In this document: positions 49,306-58,200 of the stretch, piece after piece
Position numbering within the stretch: the stretch's first letter is position 1
Layout of the letters: every line of letters starts with the position of its first letter
Assembly (NCBI RefSeq): GCF_006874475.1
Contig: NZ_VIRM01000002.1
Location: 186,001-250,000 of the forward strand
Reading direction: 5' to 3'
Length of the DNA stretch: 64,000 bases
Source: Microbispora hainanensis
GTDB taxonomy: Bacteria > Actinomycetota > Actinomycetes > Streptosporangiales > Streptosporangiaceae
Notes under the pieces: model-generated
The model's database searches: none
Told to the model about the DNA's origin: nothing
Seen by the model: the letters and a program-made list of their open reading frames with translations, nothing else
Made by a program: the position numbers and the translations under genes

Positions 49306-50436
49306 GTGACCGATACGAGCGGCGGCGGGAATCCTTTCGCCGGCCTGGCGAACACGATGAACACGGGCGGCGCGGTGGACCCCCGCCTGATCGACCCCGA
49401 GTTCAAGATGAACTACCCCGAGGTCACGAAGTTCGGCAGCGACGTGGCCGGCCGGGGACAGGCCCTGGGGGACACGAGCGGGCGGATCAAGAAAATCGAG
49501 CTTCCGATGCTGACCTTCGGCGTGATCGGCGGCAGCCTGAACGGCGTGCACAGTCAGGTGCGGGATCGGACCGCCGAGGCCGTGGCGAAGGGCAAGGAGG
49601 TCCTGGAGTCCTACAGGCCGGCCATCGACCAGGCGGTCAAGAACGCCAAGGAAGCCGAGAAGCAGAGCTCCGGCGGCCCCGGGAAGGGCGGTCAGCCCGG
49701 CCTGCCGGGCGGCCCGAAGGCCCCCGGGTTCGACCCCAAGAAGCTCGGGCTCGGCGGTGGCGGGCTGCCGAAGACCGGCCCCGATGCCGGCCTCGGGAAG
49801 GACCTCACGCTGCCGAAGGACAAGCTGGGCACCGACCTCGACGACAGCCTGCCGCGCCCGGACCTGCCGGACGGGAGCTCGCTGCCCGGTCCCGGCGACG
49901 GCCTGCCCGGCCCCGGTGACCCGAACGGCAACGGCCTCGACCCGAACGGCAACGGCCTCGGTCAGGACGGCCTCGGCCGTACGGGCCTTGAGGGGCTCGG
50001 CCAGAACGGCGCGAACACGCTGGAGACGCCCAAGCTGAACAACCCGGGCGACACCTCCCTCTCGTCGTACACCCCGAACCCGTTGCAGGTGCCGACTCGG
50101 CCGCCGGTCCCCGACCTCGGCACGACCGGCTACGGGCCGGGTGACTACTCCGGGAACCGGCCGGGGAGCGGCGGTTACGGCTCGGGCGGCTACGGCTCCG
50201 GCGCGTCGTACGGCTCCGGAGCGAACGGCTCGGGCGGAGGGCTGGGCTCCGGCGCCGGGCGGGCCGGCGCCGGGGGGATCCCCGCCATGCCGTACGCCCC
50301 GATGGGCGCGGGCGCGGGAAGCAACGACGACGGCAAGGAACGCACGCGGGGCCCGGCGGTGCCGGAGGACGAGAGCACCTGGTTCGGCGACGAGGACGTG
50401 GCGCCTCCCGTCCTCGGGATGCAGGAGGACGTCTAG
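49306..50436 (+). CDS. Gly/Pro-rich type VII substrate candidate (tail family A)
   Basis: A 376-residue protein; GTG 49306 follows GGAGG at 5 bases. Residues ~1-125 form a helical domain ('GVIGGSLNGVHSQVRDRTAEAVAKGKEVLESYRPAIDQAVKNAKEAE'). A long Gly/Pro/Leu/Asp region follows ('DPNGNGLDPNGNGLGQDGLG', 'GSGGYGSGGYGSGASYGSG'). The C-terminus 'MPYAPMGAGAGSNDDGKERTR', then 'ESTWFGDEDVAPPVLG', is the best example of the tail shared with 46460 and 44584. It heads a rightward operon with three further genes. Location probably outside the membrane or at the wall. Confidence 0.68.
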   Translation: MTDTSGGGNPFAGLANTMNTGGAVDPRLIDPEFKMNYPEVTKFGSDVAGRGQALGDTSGRIKKIELPMLTFGVIGGSLNGVHSQVRDRTAEAVAKGKEVLESYRPAIDQAVKNAKEAEKQSSGGPGKGGQPGLPGGPKAPGFDPKKLGLGGGGLPKTGPDAGLGKDLTLPKDKLGTDLDDSLPRPDLPDGSSLPGPGDGLPGPGDPNGNGLDPNGNGLGQDGLGRTGLEGLGQNGANTLETPKLNNPGDTSLSSYTPNPLQVPTRPPVPDLGTTGYGPGDYSGNRPGSGGYGSGGYGSGASYGSGANGSGGGLGSGAGRAGAGGIPAMPYAPMGAGAGSNDDGKERTRGPAVPEDESTWFGDEDVAPPVLGMQEDV

Positions 50437-50439
50437 GCC

Positions 50440-51222
50440 ATGGTGAGCATCGGCAACGTCGAGATCTGGAACGCGCACAGCAACTTCATCACCGGCGCCG
50501 GGCTGGCCGGCACGGCTTCCATCCTGGAGCCGACCGCCCGCCCGCTGGCGGCGGTGCTGCTCGCGATGATCGCCGACCCCGACGCGATGTCGCGGGGCGC
50601 GCGCGCGTGGCGCAACGAGGGAGGCGACGACGAGAAGTCTCCCGACATCGGGCAGCTGCGCACGGATCTCAACGCGCAGATCACCGCGCTCGAGTCGAAC
50701 CAGCATCTGAAGGGGCAGATGCTGGCCACGATGAAGCAGAAGTTCGCCGAGCTGGACACGCAGCTCGACACGCTGGACAAGGGGATGAAGGGCGTCGGCG
50801 ACAGCCTCGACTCCGCGGCCCAGATCTACACCGCGGCCAGTTACATCTCGCTGTCGCTCGGCGGGGCGGCGATGACGCTGGCGTACGCCAGCTCCGCCGC
50901 CAAGGGCAACCCGGCCATGCTGGTCACGGTCGAGCCCATCGTGATAGCGGTGATCGCCTCCCTGTCGAGGATCGCGCAGCGGGTGTTCGCGATCCTGGGG
51001 AAGGTGAGCTGGAGGATCGCCGCGATCTTCACGGGAGTCGCCTACCTCACCGCCGGCGTCCAGCAGAAGTTCCCCGGCATGCAGGCCGTCACCATGGAGG
51101 CGCCCGACTTCACCAAGGCCAAGGTGGCCTTCGACCCGGCCACCGGAGGCCTCACCGAGCCCCTTCCCAACCCCGACGACATGCCGAAGGCGCCGTCCTT
51201 CATGCCTCCGTTCAGCCTCTGA
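50440..51222 (+). CDS. Helical membrane-associated type VII locus protein
   Basis: A 260-residue protein starting 3 bases after the previous stop. 'IGQLRTDLNAQITALESNQHLKGQMLATMKQKFAELDTQLDTLDKGMKGVGDSL' is a strong coiled coil. Hydrophobic segments follow: 'AASYISLSLGGAAMTLAYASSAAKG', 'VEPIVIAVIASLSRIA' and 'RIAAIFTGVAYLTAGV'. This coiled-coil-plus-hydrophobic pattern resembles WXG/LXG toxin-partner or pore-forming helical proteins; I cannot name the family. It ends 'MPPFSL' and overlaps the SseB-domain gene by one base (TGATG). Confidence 0.6.
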   Translation: MVSIGNVEIWNAHSNFITGAGLAGTASILEPTARPLAAVLLAMIADPDAMSRGARAWRNEGGDDEKSPDIGQLRTDLNAQITALESNQHLKGQMLATMKQKFAELDTQLDTLDKGMKGVGDSLDSAAQIYTAASYISLSLGGAAMTLAYASSAAKGNPAMLVTVEPIVIAVIASLSRIAQRVFAILGKVSWRIAAIFTGVAYLTAGVQQKFPGMQAVTMEAPDFTKAKVAFDPATGGLTEPLPNPDDMPKAPSFMPPFSL

Positions 51223-52586
51223 TGGAGTGGGCGGCCAGCGCGTTCGAGCGGCGGCTCGGGGCGGCGTACGACGCGGGGGACCTGGTGGTCTGCCTGAGCA
51301 TGCTGAGGGACACCGAGCTGGCGCTGCCCGCACCCCCGGAGGGAGAGGCCGCCTGGCCGACGATCACCGCGCCCGACCGGGTGTGGCTGCCCGCGTACAC
51401 CTCGGTCGAGGCGATGCGGGCGGCCACCGGGCTGTCACGGGTCAGGATCACCTCGCTGGTCGAGCTGGCCGCGGGCTGGCCCGACCTCCGGTGGGGCCTG
51501 GCCGTCAACCCCGGCCTGCCGGTGCGCTTCCTGCTCGAACCGGGGACCGTGGCCAGGCTCGCGGTCCCCACCCTCGCGCAGGACCACAGGGCGGAGCCCG
51601 AGCCCGCGCTGCCGGTCGTGCAGAAGCCGCTCACGCCCCACGACCTGCGGTCTTACCTCGGTGAGGGGGAGTCGCGCGTCTCCGGCTACTGCCACCACGC
51701 CCTCGACGTCGCACACCTGGCGACGCCGGCCGTGCTCGCCGACACCCTCGGCCGGGGCGACGACGACGGTCTGCTCAGCAGTGAGGGCTCGCTGTTCCTG
51801 CTGCGGTGGCGCACGGTGGGGCTGAACCTCTACCGCACGCCGTACGGCGGGACCGACGAGGCGGGCATGGCGGCGGTCGCCGGGTGGGTCATCGAGGAGC
51901 CGCCGTTCGCCGGCATGGGCCTCGCGCCCAACGTGGACTCCCTGGTCCGCGAATACAAGGTGGACGCCGTACGGCTGCCGCACGCCTCGGAGATCGTCGA
52001 GCTGACCCTGGCCGGCACCGAGGTCGTACGCGCGGTCTACGACGGCGACCTCGCCCGCTGGCTGCCCGGCCCGGAACAGAGCACAGAACAGAGCACAGAA
52101 CAGAGCACGGAACAGACCACGGAACAGACCACGGAAGAGGCCTCGGCCTCGGCCTCGGCGAGCTCCTATCGCGCGCGCTGGCGGGGAGCCGAGTTCGCGG
52201 CCAATCCGGACGCGGGACACGACGGGCTGCTGATCCGGCTGCTGAGCGACGGACCGGCCGACGGGTTCGAGGAGCGGGCCCCGGGCCGCTTCGTCCGGCC
52301 GGTGCCCGCCGAGGAGTGCGAGGCGGTCTTCCACGTCACACGGGTGTGCGAGTGGCGCGGCGCCTCCTGCCTCGTACGCGACGAGCGCGCGGGCGAGCTG
52401 CTGCTGGAATACACCGGTGGGCGGCTGCCGGTCGCGCGGGCACTCGGCATGGAGCGGATCGAGCGGGGCGTCCACCGGCGGTGGGTGGGCCAAGCCGAGG
52501 TGAGCGGGCTACGCGAGCACGCCGAGCCGCTCGACCTAGGTGTGCCGACCACCGACGTCACCAACGTCCGTGGCCGGCACACCTAG
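51222..52586 (+). CDS. SseB-domain protein of the type VII locus
   Basis: A 454-residue protein beginning at ATG 51222 inside TGATG. Residues ~10-110 match the SseB N-terminal domain: 'RLGAAYDAGDLVVCLSMLRDTELALPAP', 'WLPAYTSVEAMRAATG', 'LRWGLAVNPGLPVRFLL'. A second alpha/beta region runs to ~residue 280. A hydrophilic 'EQSTEQSTEQSTEQTTEQ' spacer (52076-52138) and a third domain, 'SYRARWRGAEFAANPDAGHDGLLIRLL', follow. SseB domains are frequent in actinobacterial T7SS loci and probably act as chaperones or regulators of substrates in the cytoplasm; no signal peptide or TM is seen. The 3' end lies in a 53-base hairpin. Confidence 0.72.
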   Translation: MEWAASAFERRLGAAYDAGDLVVCLSMLRDTELALPAPPEGEAAWPTITAPDRVWLPAYTSVEAMRAATGLSRVRITSLVELAAGWPDLRWGLAVNPGLPVRFLLEPGTVARLAVPTLAQDHRAEPEPALPVVQKPLTPHDLRSYLGEGESRVSGYCHHALDVAHLATPAVLADTLGRGDDDGLLSSEGSLFLLRWRTVGLNLYRTPYGGTDEAGMAAVAGWVIEEPPFAGMGLAPNVDSLVREYKVDAVRLPHASEIVELTLAGTEVVRAVYDGDLARWLPGPEQSTEQSTEQSTEQTTEQTTEEASASASASSYRARWRGAEFAANPDAGHDGLLIRLLSDGPADGFEERAPGRFVRPVPAEECEAVFHVTRVCEWRGASCLVRDERAGELLLEYTGGRLPVARALGMERIERGVHRRWVGQAEVSGLREHAEPLDLGVPTTDVTNVRGRHT

Positions 52587-52587
52587 G
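52535..52587 (+). terminator. Long hairpin embedding the stop codon of the SseB-domain gene
   Basis: CCTAGGTGTGCCG (52535-52547) pairs exactly with CGGCACACCTAGG (52575-52587). The inner 11 bases pair as well, with two mismatches, leaving a 5-base CACCA loop. The 24-bp stem includes the last 17 codons and the TAG at 52584-52586. There is no T-run, so it may act as a terminator, RNA-stability element or protein site. Confidence 0.7.
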
Positions 52588-52608
52588 CTCGGACGAAGGG
52601 GGTGGACG

Positions 52609-52971
52609 TTGACGAGCGAGACCGATCCGCACATCCACGTCGAGCAGAAGGTGATGCAGGCGGGCGCCGCCTATCGCAATCTGATCGCGTCGACGCTGGG
52701 CCGCGCGCCCGACGCGCCCGAGGTCGTCACCACCGGTTGCGGACTCCAGGTGCCCTACGCGATGACCTCGACCCGCCCGGAGAGCGTCACCTGCCTCGCC
52801 TGCCGGGAGCACGCCCACCGGGAGCACCTGCGCTATGCCGAGCAGGTGGAGCGCCTGAGCCGCATGCCCGGGGCGCCCCTCGCGGGCGACCAGGCGGCCA
52901 AGGCCGCGCAATGGGCCAGGGACGTCGCGCAGAGGTTCGCCGGCGGACGACCCGGCCGGGCCGATCCCTGA
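52609..52971 (+). CDS. Small hypothetical protein with CxxC pair
   Basis: About 120 residues from a TTG at 52609 with GGGGGTGG before it; the start is uncertain. 'EVVTTGCGLQVPYAMTSTRPESVTCLACREHAHREHLRYAEQVERL' contains C-x-L plus C-L-A-C and two histidines and could be a small zinc-binding knuckle. The C-terminal part is Ala/Arg-rich. It follows the SseB-domain gene after the hairpin on the same strand. I do not recognise the family. Confidence 0.55.
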   Translation: MTSETDPHIHVEQKVMQAGAAYRNLIASTLGRAPDAPEVVTTGCGLQVPYAMTSTRPESVTCLACREHAHREHLRYAEQVERLSRMPGAPLAGDQAAKAAQWARDVAQRFAGGRPGRADP

Positions 52972-53071
52972 AGCACGCCGGGAGACTCCGCACCCCGCCG
53001 TTGCCCCAGCGGTTTCCCCGACCTCGCCCCGGGGACGAGGGGAGCGCCCACTGCTCGATCTGCTCGAACTC

Positions 53072-53452
53072 CTACAGGGGTTCGGCGGCCCTGGTCATCG
53101 GACCTCCCGCGTCACCGGTGTTGAGCGTGCCGACCGGCTCCACCAGCATGACGGCCGTCTCCTCCTCGGCCACGGGGCAGTGCTCGACGCCGCGGGGCAC
53201 CACGTAGAGCTCGCCGGGTCCGAGGACGACATCCCCCTCGCGATCCCCCTCGCGCAGCCGGATGGTGAGCCGGCCGCTGACGACCACGAACAGCTCGTCG
53301 GTCTCCGGGTGGGTGTGCCAGACGAACTCCCCCTTCAGCTTGGCGAGCTTGATCTCGTAGTCGTTGAGCCCGGCGATCTTCTTCTGCGTCCACAACTCGT
53401 CGATCAGGGAGAGCTTGCCGGCGATGTTGACGGGGTCGAGGGAAACGGACAT
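53072..53452 (-). CDS. Cupin-2 domain protein
   Basis: A 126-residue single cupin. 'GEFVWHTHPETDELFVVVSGRLTIRL' is motif 1 with HxH and the metal Glu, and 'VVLGPGELYVVPRGVEHCPVAEEE' is motif 2 with the last His, so a metal site is complete. A mannose-6-phosphate-isomerase-like or dioxygenase-like cupin are both possible. It is divergent from an AraC regulator that starts 101 bases away and probably controls it. It has no evident link to secretion. Confidence 0.88.
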   Translation of the reverse strand: MSVSLDPVNIAGKLSLIDELWTQKKIAGLNDYEIKLAKLKGEFVWHTHPETDELFVVVSGRLTIRLREGDREGDVVLGPGELYVVPRGVEHCPVAEEETAVMLVEPVGTLNTGDAGGPMTRAAEPL

Positions 53453-53553
53453 GGTGTCGTACCTCTCACTTCGGGTGCACCGCCCGGAGAGGGCGATGGC
53501 GCATGTGATGAGCGTGGCCCGGCCCTCTGCCGCCCGTCTTGTACGTTTCTAGC

Positions 53554-54408
53554 GTGACGGCTCACCATCGTCCGCACACGGTCACTGCCTGGCGGCCACC
53601 GGTGCCCGGCATCGCCGAGGTCTTCCACGCGCACTTCACCGATCACGCCTACCCGGCTCACACCCACGACACGTGGGACCTGATGCTCCTCGATGACGGC
53701 GCGGTCGACTTCGGACTGGACCGCCACCGGCACGCCGCCGCCGATCTCTCCGCCGTACTGCTCCTGCCTCCCGGTGTCCGGCATGACGGCAGGACCGTCA
53801 CCGCCGCGGGCTTCCGCAAGCGCGTGCTCTACCTGGACACCACCGTGCTGCCGGAACGCCTCATCGGCAAGGCGGTGGACGCCCCGATCCTCGCCGACCC
53901 ACTCCTGCGTGACCGGATCCACCGCCTGCATGCCGCTCTCGGTCATCCGGGAGAGGCGGTCGAGGCCGAATCACGCCTGTTCTTCGTCGCGGAGAGGCTG
54001 CGCTTCCACCTTGAGGCGTTCCGGCATCGGACACCCGGCCGGGAGGCGCACCGGCTGGCCGTCGCGCTGCGCGAACTGCTGGACGCCCGGGTCCGGGTGG
54101 GTCTGTCGCTGCGGGAGGCGGCCGCCGTCCTCCACTCTCACCCCACGCACCTGATCCGCTGCTTCACGCGGACGTACGGCCTGCCGCCGCACACCTATCT
54201 CACGGGCAAGCGCATAGACCTGGCGCGCAGGCTCCTGCTGAGCGGCCAGCGGCCGGCCGACGTGGCGACGAGCGTGGGATTCCACGACCAGGCGCACCTG
54301 AACCGGCATTTCACCCGGCACGTCGGCATCACACCCGCGCGCTATGCCGCCGGTGAGCACGTGTCACAAAGGCGTGCCTGTCAGGCGTCCCGAGGGAATC
54401 GTCACTAG
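53554..54408 (+). CDS. AraC-family transcriptional regulator
   Basis: A 284-residue regulator. The N-terminal cupin ligand domain ('AHFTDHAYPAHTHDTWDLMLLDDG', 'LLLPPGVRHDGR') is followed by two AraC HTH motifs ('LSLREAAAVLHSHPTHLIRCFTRTYGLPPHTYL' and 'RPADVATSVGFHDQAHLNRHFTRHVGITPARY'). The GTG at 53554 is chosen; a TACGTT hexamer six bases upstream would suit a leaderless transcript. It is divergent from the cupin gene at 53452, a typical regulator-target pair. Confidence 0.92.
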   Translation: MTAHHRPHTVTAWRPPVPGIAEVFHAHFTDHAYPAHTHDTWDLMLLDDGAVDFGLDRHRHAAADLSAVLLLPPGVRHDGRTVTAAGFRKRVLYLDTTVLPERLIGKAVDAPILADPLLRDRIHRLHAALGHPGEAVEAESRLFFVAERLRFHLEAFRHRTPGREAHRLAVALRELLDARVRVGLSLREAAAVLHSHPTHLIRCFTRTYGLPPHTYLTGKRIDLARRLLLSGQRPADVATSVGFHDQAHLNRHFTRHVGITPARYAAGEHVSQRRACQASRGNRH

Positions 54409-54449
54409 CCGGACGTCAAACGAAGGTGTGATAATCCCGGATATTGGAC

Positions 54450-54459
54450 GTTGATCAAC
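54450..54459. promoter_or_regulatory. Palindrome upstream of the last type VII operon
   Basis: GTTGATCAAC is a perfect 10-bp palindrome 29 bases before the YbaB-like start at 54488, in the AT-richer gap 54409-54487. It is a possible operator, but the site is short enough to arise by chance. Confidence 0.35.
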
Positions 54460-54487
54460 ATTGCGGTGAACGCGGGCGATCGGGGTG

Positions 54488-54910
54488 ATGAACACGGCCG
54501 GGGGACATACGCCGGATGCCGCCGGAATGCGGGCGTACGCCGAGGAACTTCGGGCCACGTTCATGCGCCTGCAGGAGGAGGCGCCCGCGCTGCACGAGAA
54601 GGCGCGCGCCGTACAGGTGACGGAGAAGTCGCGTGACGGGCTCGTGGCGGCCACCGTCGGGGCGAACGGCGACCTGATCAGGCTCGACCTCGACCCGCGC
54701 ATCTATCGGCGGCAGGACGCGCGCGGCCTGGCCGACACCATCACGCGGACCATCCACGCCGCCGTGGCCAAGGCCCAGGACCGGGTCGTCGAGATCTTCG
54801 CGCCACTCGTTCCCCCCGAGCAGATGAGGGCGCACATCGAGGGTGACCTCGACGCGGTGCTCGAACAGATGTCGAGGCAGATGCCGAAGCGGACACCGGA
54901 GAGCCCATGA
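54488..54910 (+). CDS. YbaB/EbfC-like protein of the type VII locus (4 of 4)
   Basis: A 140-residue protein. 'MRAYAEELRATFMRLQEEAPALHEKARAVQVTEKSRDGLVAATVGANGDLIRLDLDPRIYRRQDARGLADTITRTIHAAVAKAQDRVVEIF' (read in order) follows the YbaB helix-sheet-helix plan; 'GANGDLIRLDLDP' is the family turn. A C-terminal helix ends 'EQMSRQMPKRTPESP'. It overlaps the WXG100-like gene by ATGA, which in turn precedes the giant protein by 2 bases. The YbaB, WXG and giant substrate are therefore one translational unit, supporting a chaperone-like role in T7SS. Confidence 0.77.
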   Translation: MNTAGGHTPDAAGMRAYAEELRATFMRLQEEAPALHEKARAVQVTEKSRDGLVAATVGANGDLIRLDLDPRIYRRQDARGLADTITRTIHAAVAKAQDRVVEIFAPLVPPEQMRAHIEGDLDAVLEQMSRQMPKRTPESP

Positions 54911-55257
54911 GCGAGCTGTTCGAGGTGAACTACGTCGACATCCGCCCGCAGCAGCTCGCGAAGGGCCTGTCGCAGTGGCACGTCACGGCGACCGACGTGG
55001 AGAGCGGCTACGCCGCCGCCCTGCGGGAGATCCAGCGGCTCAACGCCGCCGAGCCGTGGGGACACGACACGGCCGGCGCCGCCTTCCGCTCCGCGTACAT
55101 GGAGGGCGGCGGGCCCGACACGCTGATGAAGAAGGGCGAGGAACTCGCCGCGAAGGTGGTCGAGCTCGGCCCGACCGTACGGCGAAGCGCCGAGAACGCC
55201 CGCGGCATGGACGGAGAACGGGCCAGAGAGGTGCGCGAGATCCTGAAGCGGGTCTGA
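54907..55257 (+). CDS. WXG100-like partner of the giant type VII protein
   Basis: A 116-residue protein. 'QLAKGLSQWHVTATDVESGYAAALREIQRLNAAEPWGHDTAGAAF' forms two helices around 'EPWGHD' (W-G turn), then 'MKKGEELAAKVVELGPTVRRSAENARGMDGERAREVREIL' makes the last helix. Size and fold are WXG100-like though not canonical. It sits 2 bases before the giant gene and is the natural candidate for its folding or co-export partner. Confidence 0.72.
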   Translation: MSELFEVNYVDIRPQQLAKGLSQWHVTATDVESGYAAALREIQRLNAAEPWGHDTAGAAFRSAYMEGGGPDTLMKKGEELAAKVVELGPTVRRSAENARGMDGERAREVREILKRV

Positions 55258-55259
55258 CG

Positions 55260-58200
55260 ATGACGCACTCCTCCACCACCGGCACGGGCTCCGGCGCCAA
55301 GCCGTCCACGACCAACGGCGACGTCACCTCGGACGGCGACGGGCTGCCCGCGTTCGCCGACGGCGGCGGCTCGGTCATCGACGTCACCCCCGCCTGGGGC
55401 GAGTCGCTGCCCGCCTGGGCCGACGACCTCATCGCCCTGCTCACGGCGGGCCAGACCTGGCCGGAGGCGAGCGAGAGCCGGCTGTGGCAGCTCGCCCGGG
55501 CCCACCGGTCCGCGACCGTGAACGTCGTGCAGTCCATCGATCCCGTGGGAGCAGCCGCCGCCGCCGTGCTCACGGGGATGCAGGGCCCGTCGATGCACGC
55601 GTTCCTAAACCGGCTCGGTGACCACTACTCGGAGGACAGCGGCCTGCTCAAGGTGGCGAACAACCACTTCGCCTACGGCGCGCAGGCCGACAACTTCGCC
55701 CGTGAGACGCAGTATTCGAAGCTGTCGGTCAACGTGGTGTTCTGGATCGCGCTGATCGCCACGTTCATCGCGCTCGTCGCCGCCTTCTACTCAGCGGGGA
55801 CCTCCACCCGGTTCATCGGGCCGATCGCCGCCCGGGCCAGGGCCGAGACGGAGAAGATCCTCGAACGGCTCGCCCTCATGGCCGGCCGCCCCGCCGGGGC
55901 CCAGGCCATCGCCAGAGGAACCCTGCTGGCCTCGGTCCGGGCCGGCCTGCTCGGCCGCATCCTCGCCAGCCCCCTGGGCAGGGAGCTGGTCGAGGAGATC
56001 GGCGAGGAGGTCGCCGGCGACGCCCTCGCCCAGAACCAGCAGCGGAAGTCGGGCACCCGCGACGGCTGGGACTGGAAGAGGACGAGCGCCACCGCCCTGG
56101 GCGCGGCCGGCGGCGCGGGCGTCGGCATGGGGGCCGCCCGCCCGATCAGCGGCCTGGTCAACCGCGTGCCCCTGCTCAGAAGGCTGAACACCGACGCCCC
56201 CGGCTTCGGCAACGCGTTCAAGCGCTTCCCCGGCAGGGCGCTGACGACCGGCCTGACCAATGTGATCGCCTCCCCGGCCGGAAGCACGCTGGCCAACGGG
56301 CTCGTGTACGGCCAGTGGGAGCTGCCCGACGGGGAGTCGCTGCTCGGAGCGGCCATGGCCGGCGCCGGCCGTACGAACACGATCAGCCCGTTCAGCCCGG
56401 ACGTGATCGAGGCGGTCGCCGGCCCGCGTACGGCCCTGGCCTCGGCGTACGACACCAGCCTCCGCACCGATCTGATCCGCGCCTTCTCCACTCCGTCTCC
56501 GGATCCCACAGCCGGACAGCCTGCGGGCGGCGATCCCGGTGCGGCGAACACGAACACGGCGGGCGGCGGCCAGGCCGCGACCGGCGGCGGAACCGCGGGA
56601 TCGGGCGGCACGACCACCGCGTCCGTCGCAGGGCACCCCTCCGGCGGCCCGGCCACCCCGTCCGGCGGCGGCCAGGCGGCCGCGACGCCGAGCGGGTCCG
56701 CCCAGGCGTCCAGCACCGCGCCGTCCGGCCAGGTGACGGCCACACCCTCCAGCGGCTCGAACCAGCCCGCCACCACCGGCCAGCCCGCCACCACCGCCAA
56801 CGCGGGCGGAGCTACCCCCGCTACGTCGGGCTCCGGCGCGAACGCGGCCAACACGAACGCGGCCAACACGAACGCGGCCAACACGACGAGCGCGGGCAGC
56901 GCCACGAACGCGGGCAACGCGAACGCGGCGGGTGCGACCGCCGCGAATCCGGGTCAGGCTCCGGGCGCTTCGCCGAGCGCGTCCGGCCAGCAGACCACCG
57001 CCAGTTCTGCCCCGGGTGCGGGGGGCACCACCGGTGCGGCCGGTTCAAGCAATCCGGCCACCGCAGCGAACCCGGCAAGCGCCGGCAACACGCCCGGCCC
57101 GGCCAACACGGCCAATGCCGGTGGTCCGGCCACCGCGACCAATGCGGCCAACGCGTCCGGCGCGAGCAGCACCTCCGGCCCGGCCAGCGCGGCCAACACG
57201 ACGGGCGCGGGCAATGCGAGCGCGACGAGCGCGGCGGGTGCGACCGCCGCGAATCCGGGGCAGGCGCCGGGTGCCCCGCCGAGCGCGTCGAGCGCGACCA
57301 ACGCGCCCGGCGCGAGCGGCTCGGCGGCGGCTGCCTCTGCTGCCCCCGCTGCGGGCGGCTCTGTGAGCACGCCCGCCGCGGCCACGCCCGCCGCGGCCAC
57401 GCCCGCCACACACGCGACGCCCGCCACACCAGCGGCACCCGCCGCGGTGACGCCGCCGTCCGCTGCTCCATCCGGTGGCACCACGTCATCCAGCACGTCA
57501 TCCGCTGCGGCATCACCGGCTGTCCCGGCCCAGGCGGCGACCTCGGGAACGAGTGGCGGCAGTGCTTCGGGGAGCACCACCGCGGCGCAGGCGTCGGCTC
57601 GGACGGCGGTCTCCGATGTGCTGTCCACGATCGCGCCCGACACGGTCTTGCTGCCCGACGGCCAGGGCGCGAGGCTGACCGGCCCCGACGGCAGGCCGAT
57701 CGAGCTGCCGGGCGAGGACATCAAGGCCATCACCGATCGGCTGGCGGCGCGTGCCGCCGAGGGCGTGGACACGCCTCGGCTCCACGCGGAGGCGGCCGCC
57801 CTGCTGGGGGCGAGGATCACCGAGGAGAGCCTGGGCTTCCCGGCCGAGGGGGCTCTCGAGGCGCTCGCCCGGCTCGCCGACGTGACGCCGGACAACCGTG
57901 CCGCCGCCGTCGAGGTGGCGGGCGAGGTGCTGGAGGACAACCCGCGCGGCTGGCGGCCCGGCCGGCTGAGCGACTCGGGGGCCGTGCTCGTGGAGGAGGC
58001 GACGGTCGCGCCGTACGGGCTCGGGCACGCCCTCCGCGTCGGCCGCTCCTCCGACACCGCCGCGGACATCGTCCGCCGCGCCGAGGTCCTCGCCGGGATC
58101 CCGTCCACGGCGGGCACGAGCGGGGCGGCCAACCCGGCGAGCGGAGGCCAGACCGCCGCCGCCCCCGCCGCCACCACCACGTCCGCCTCGACCACCGCGC

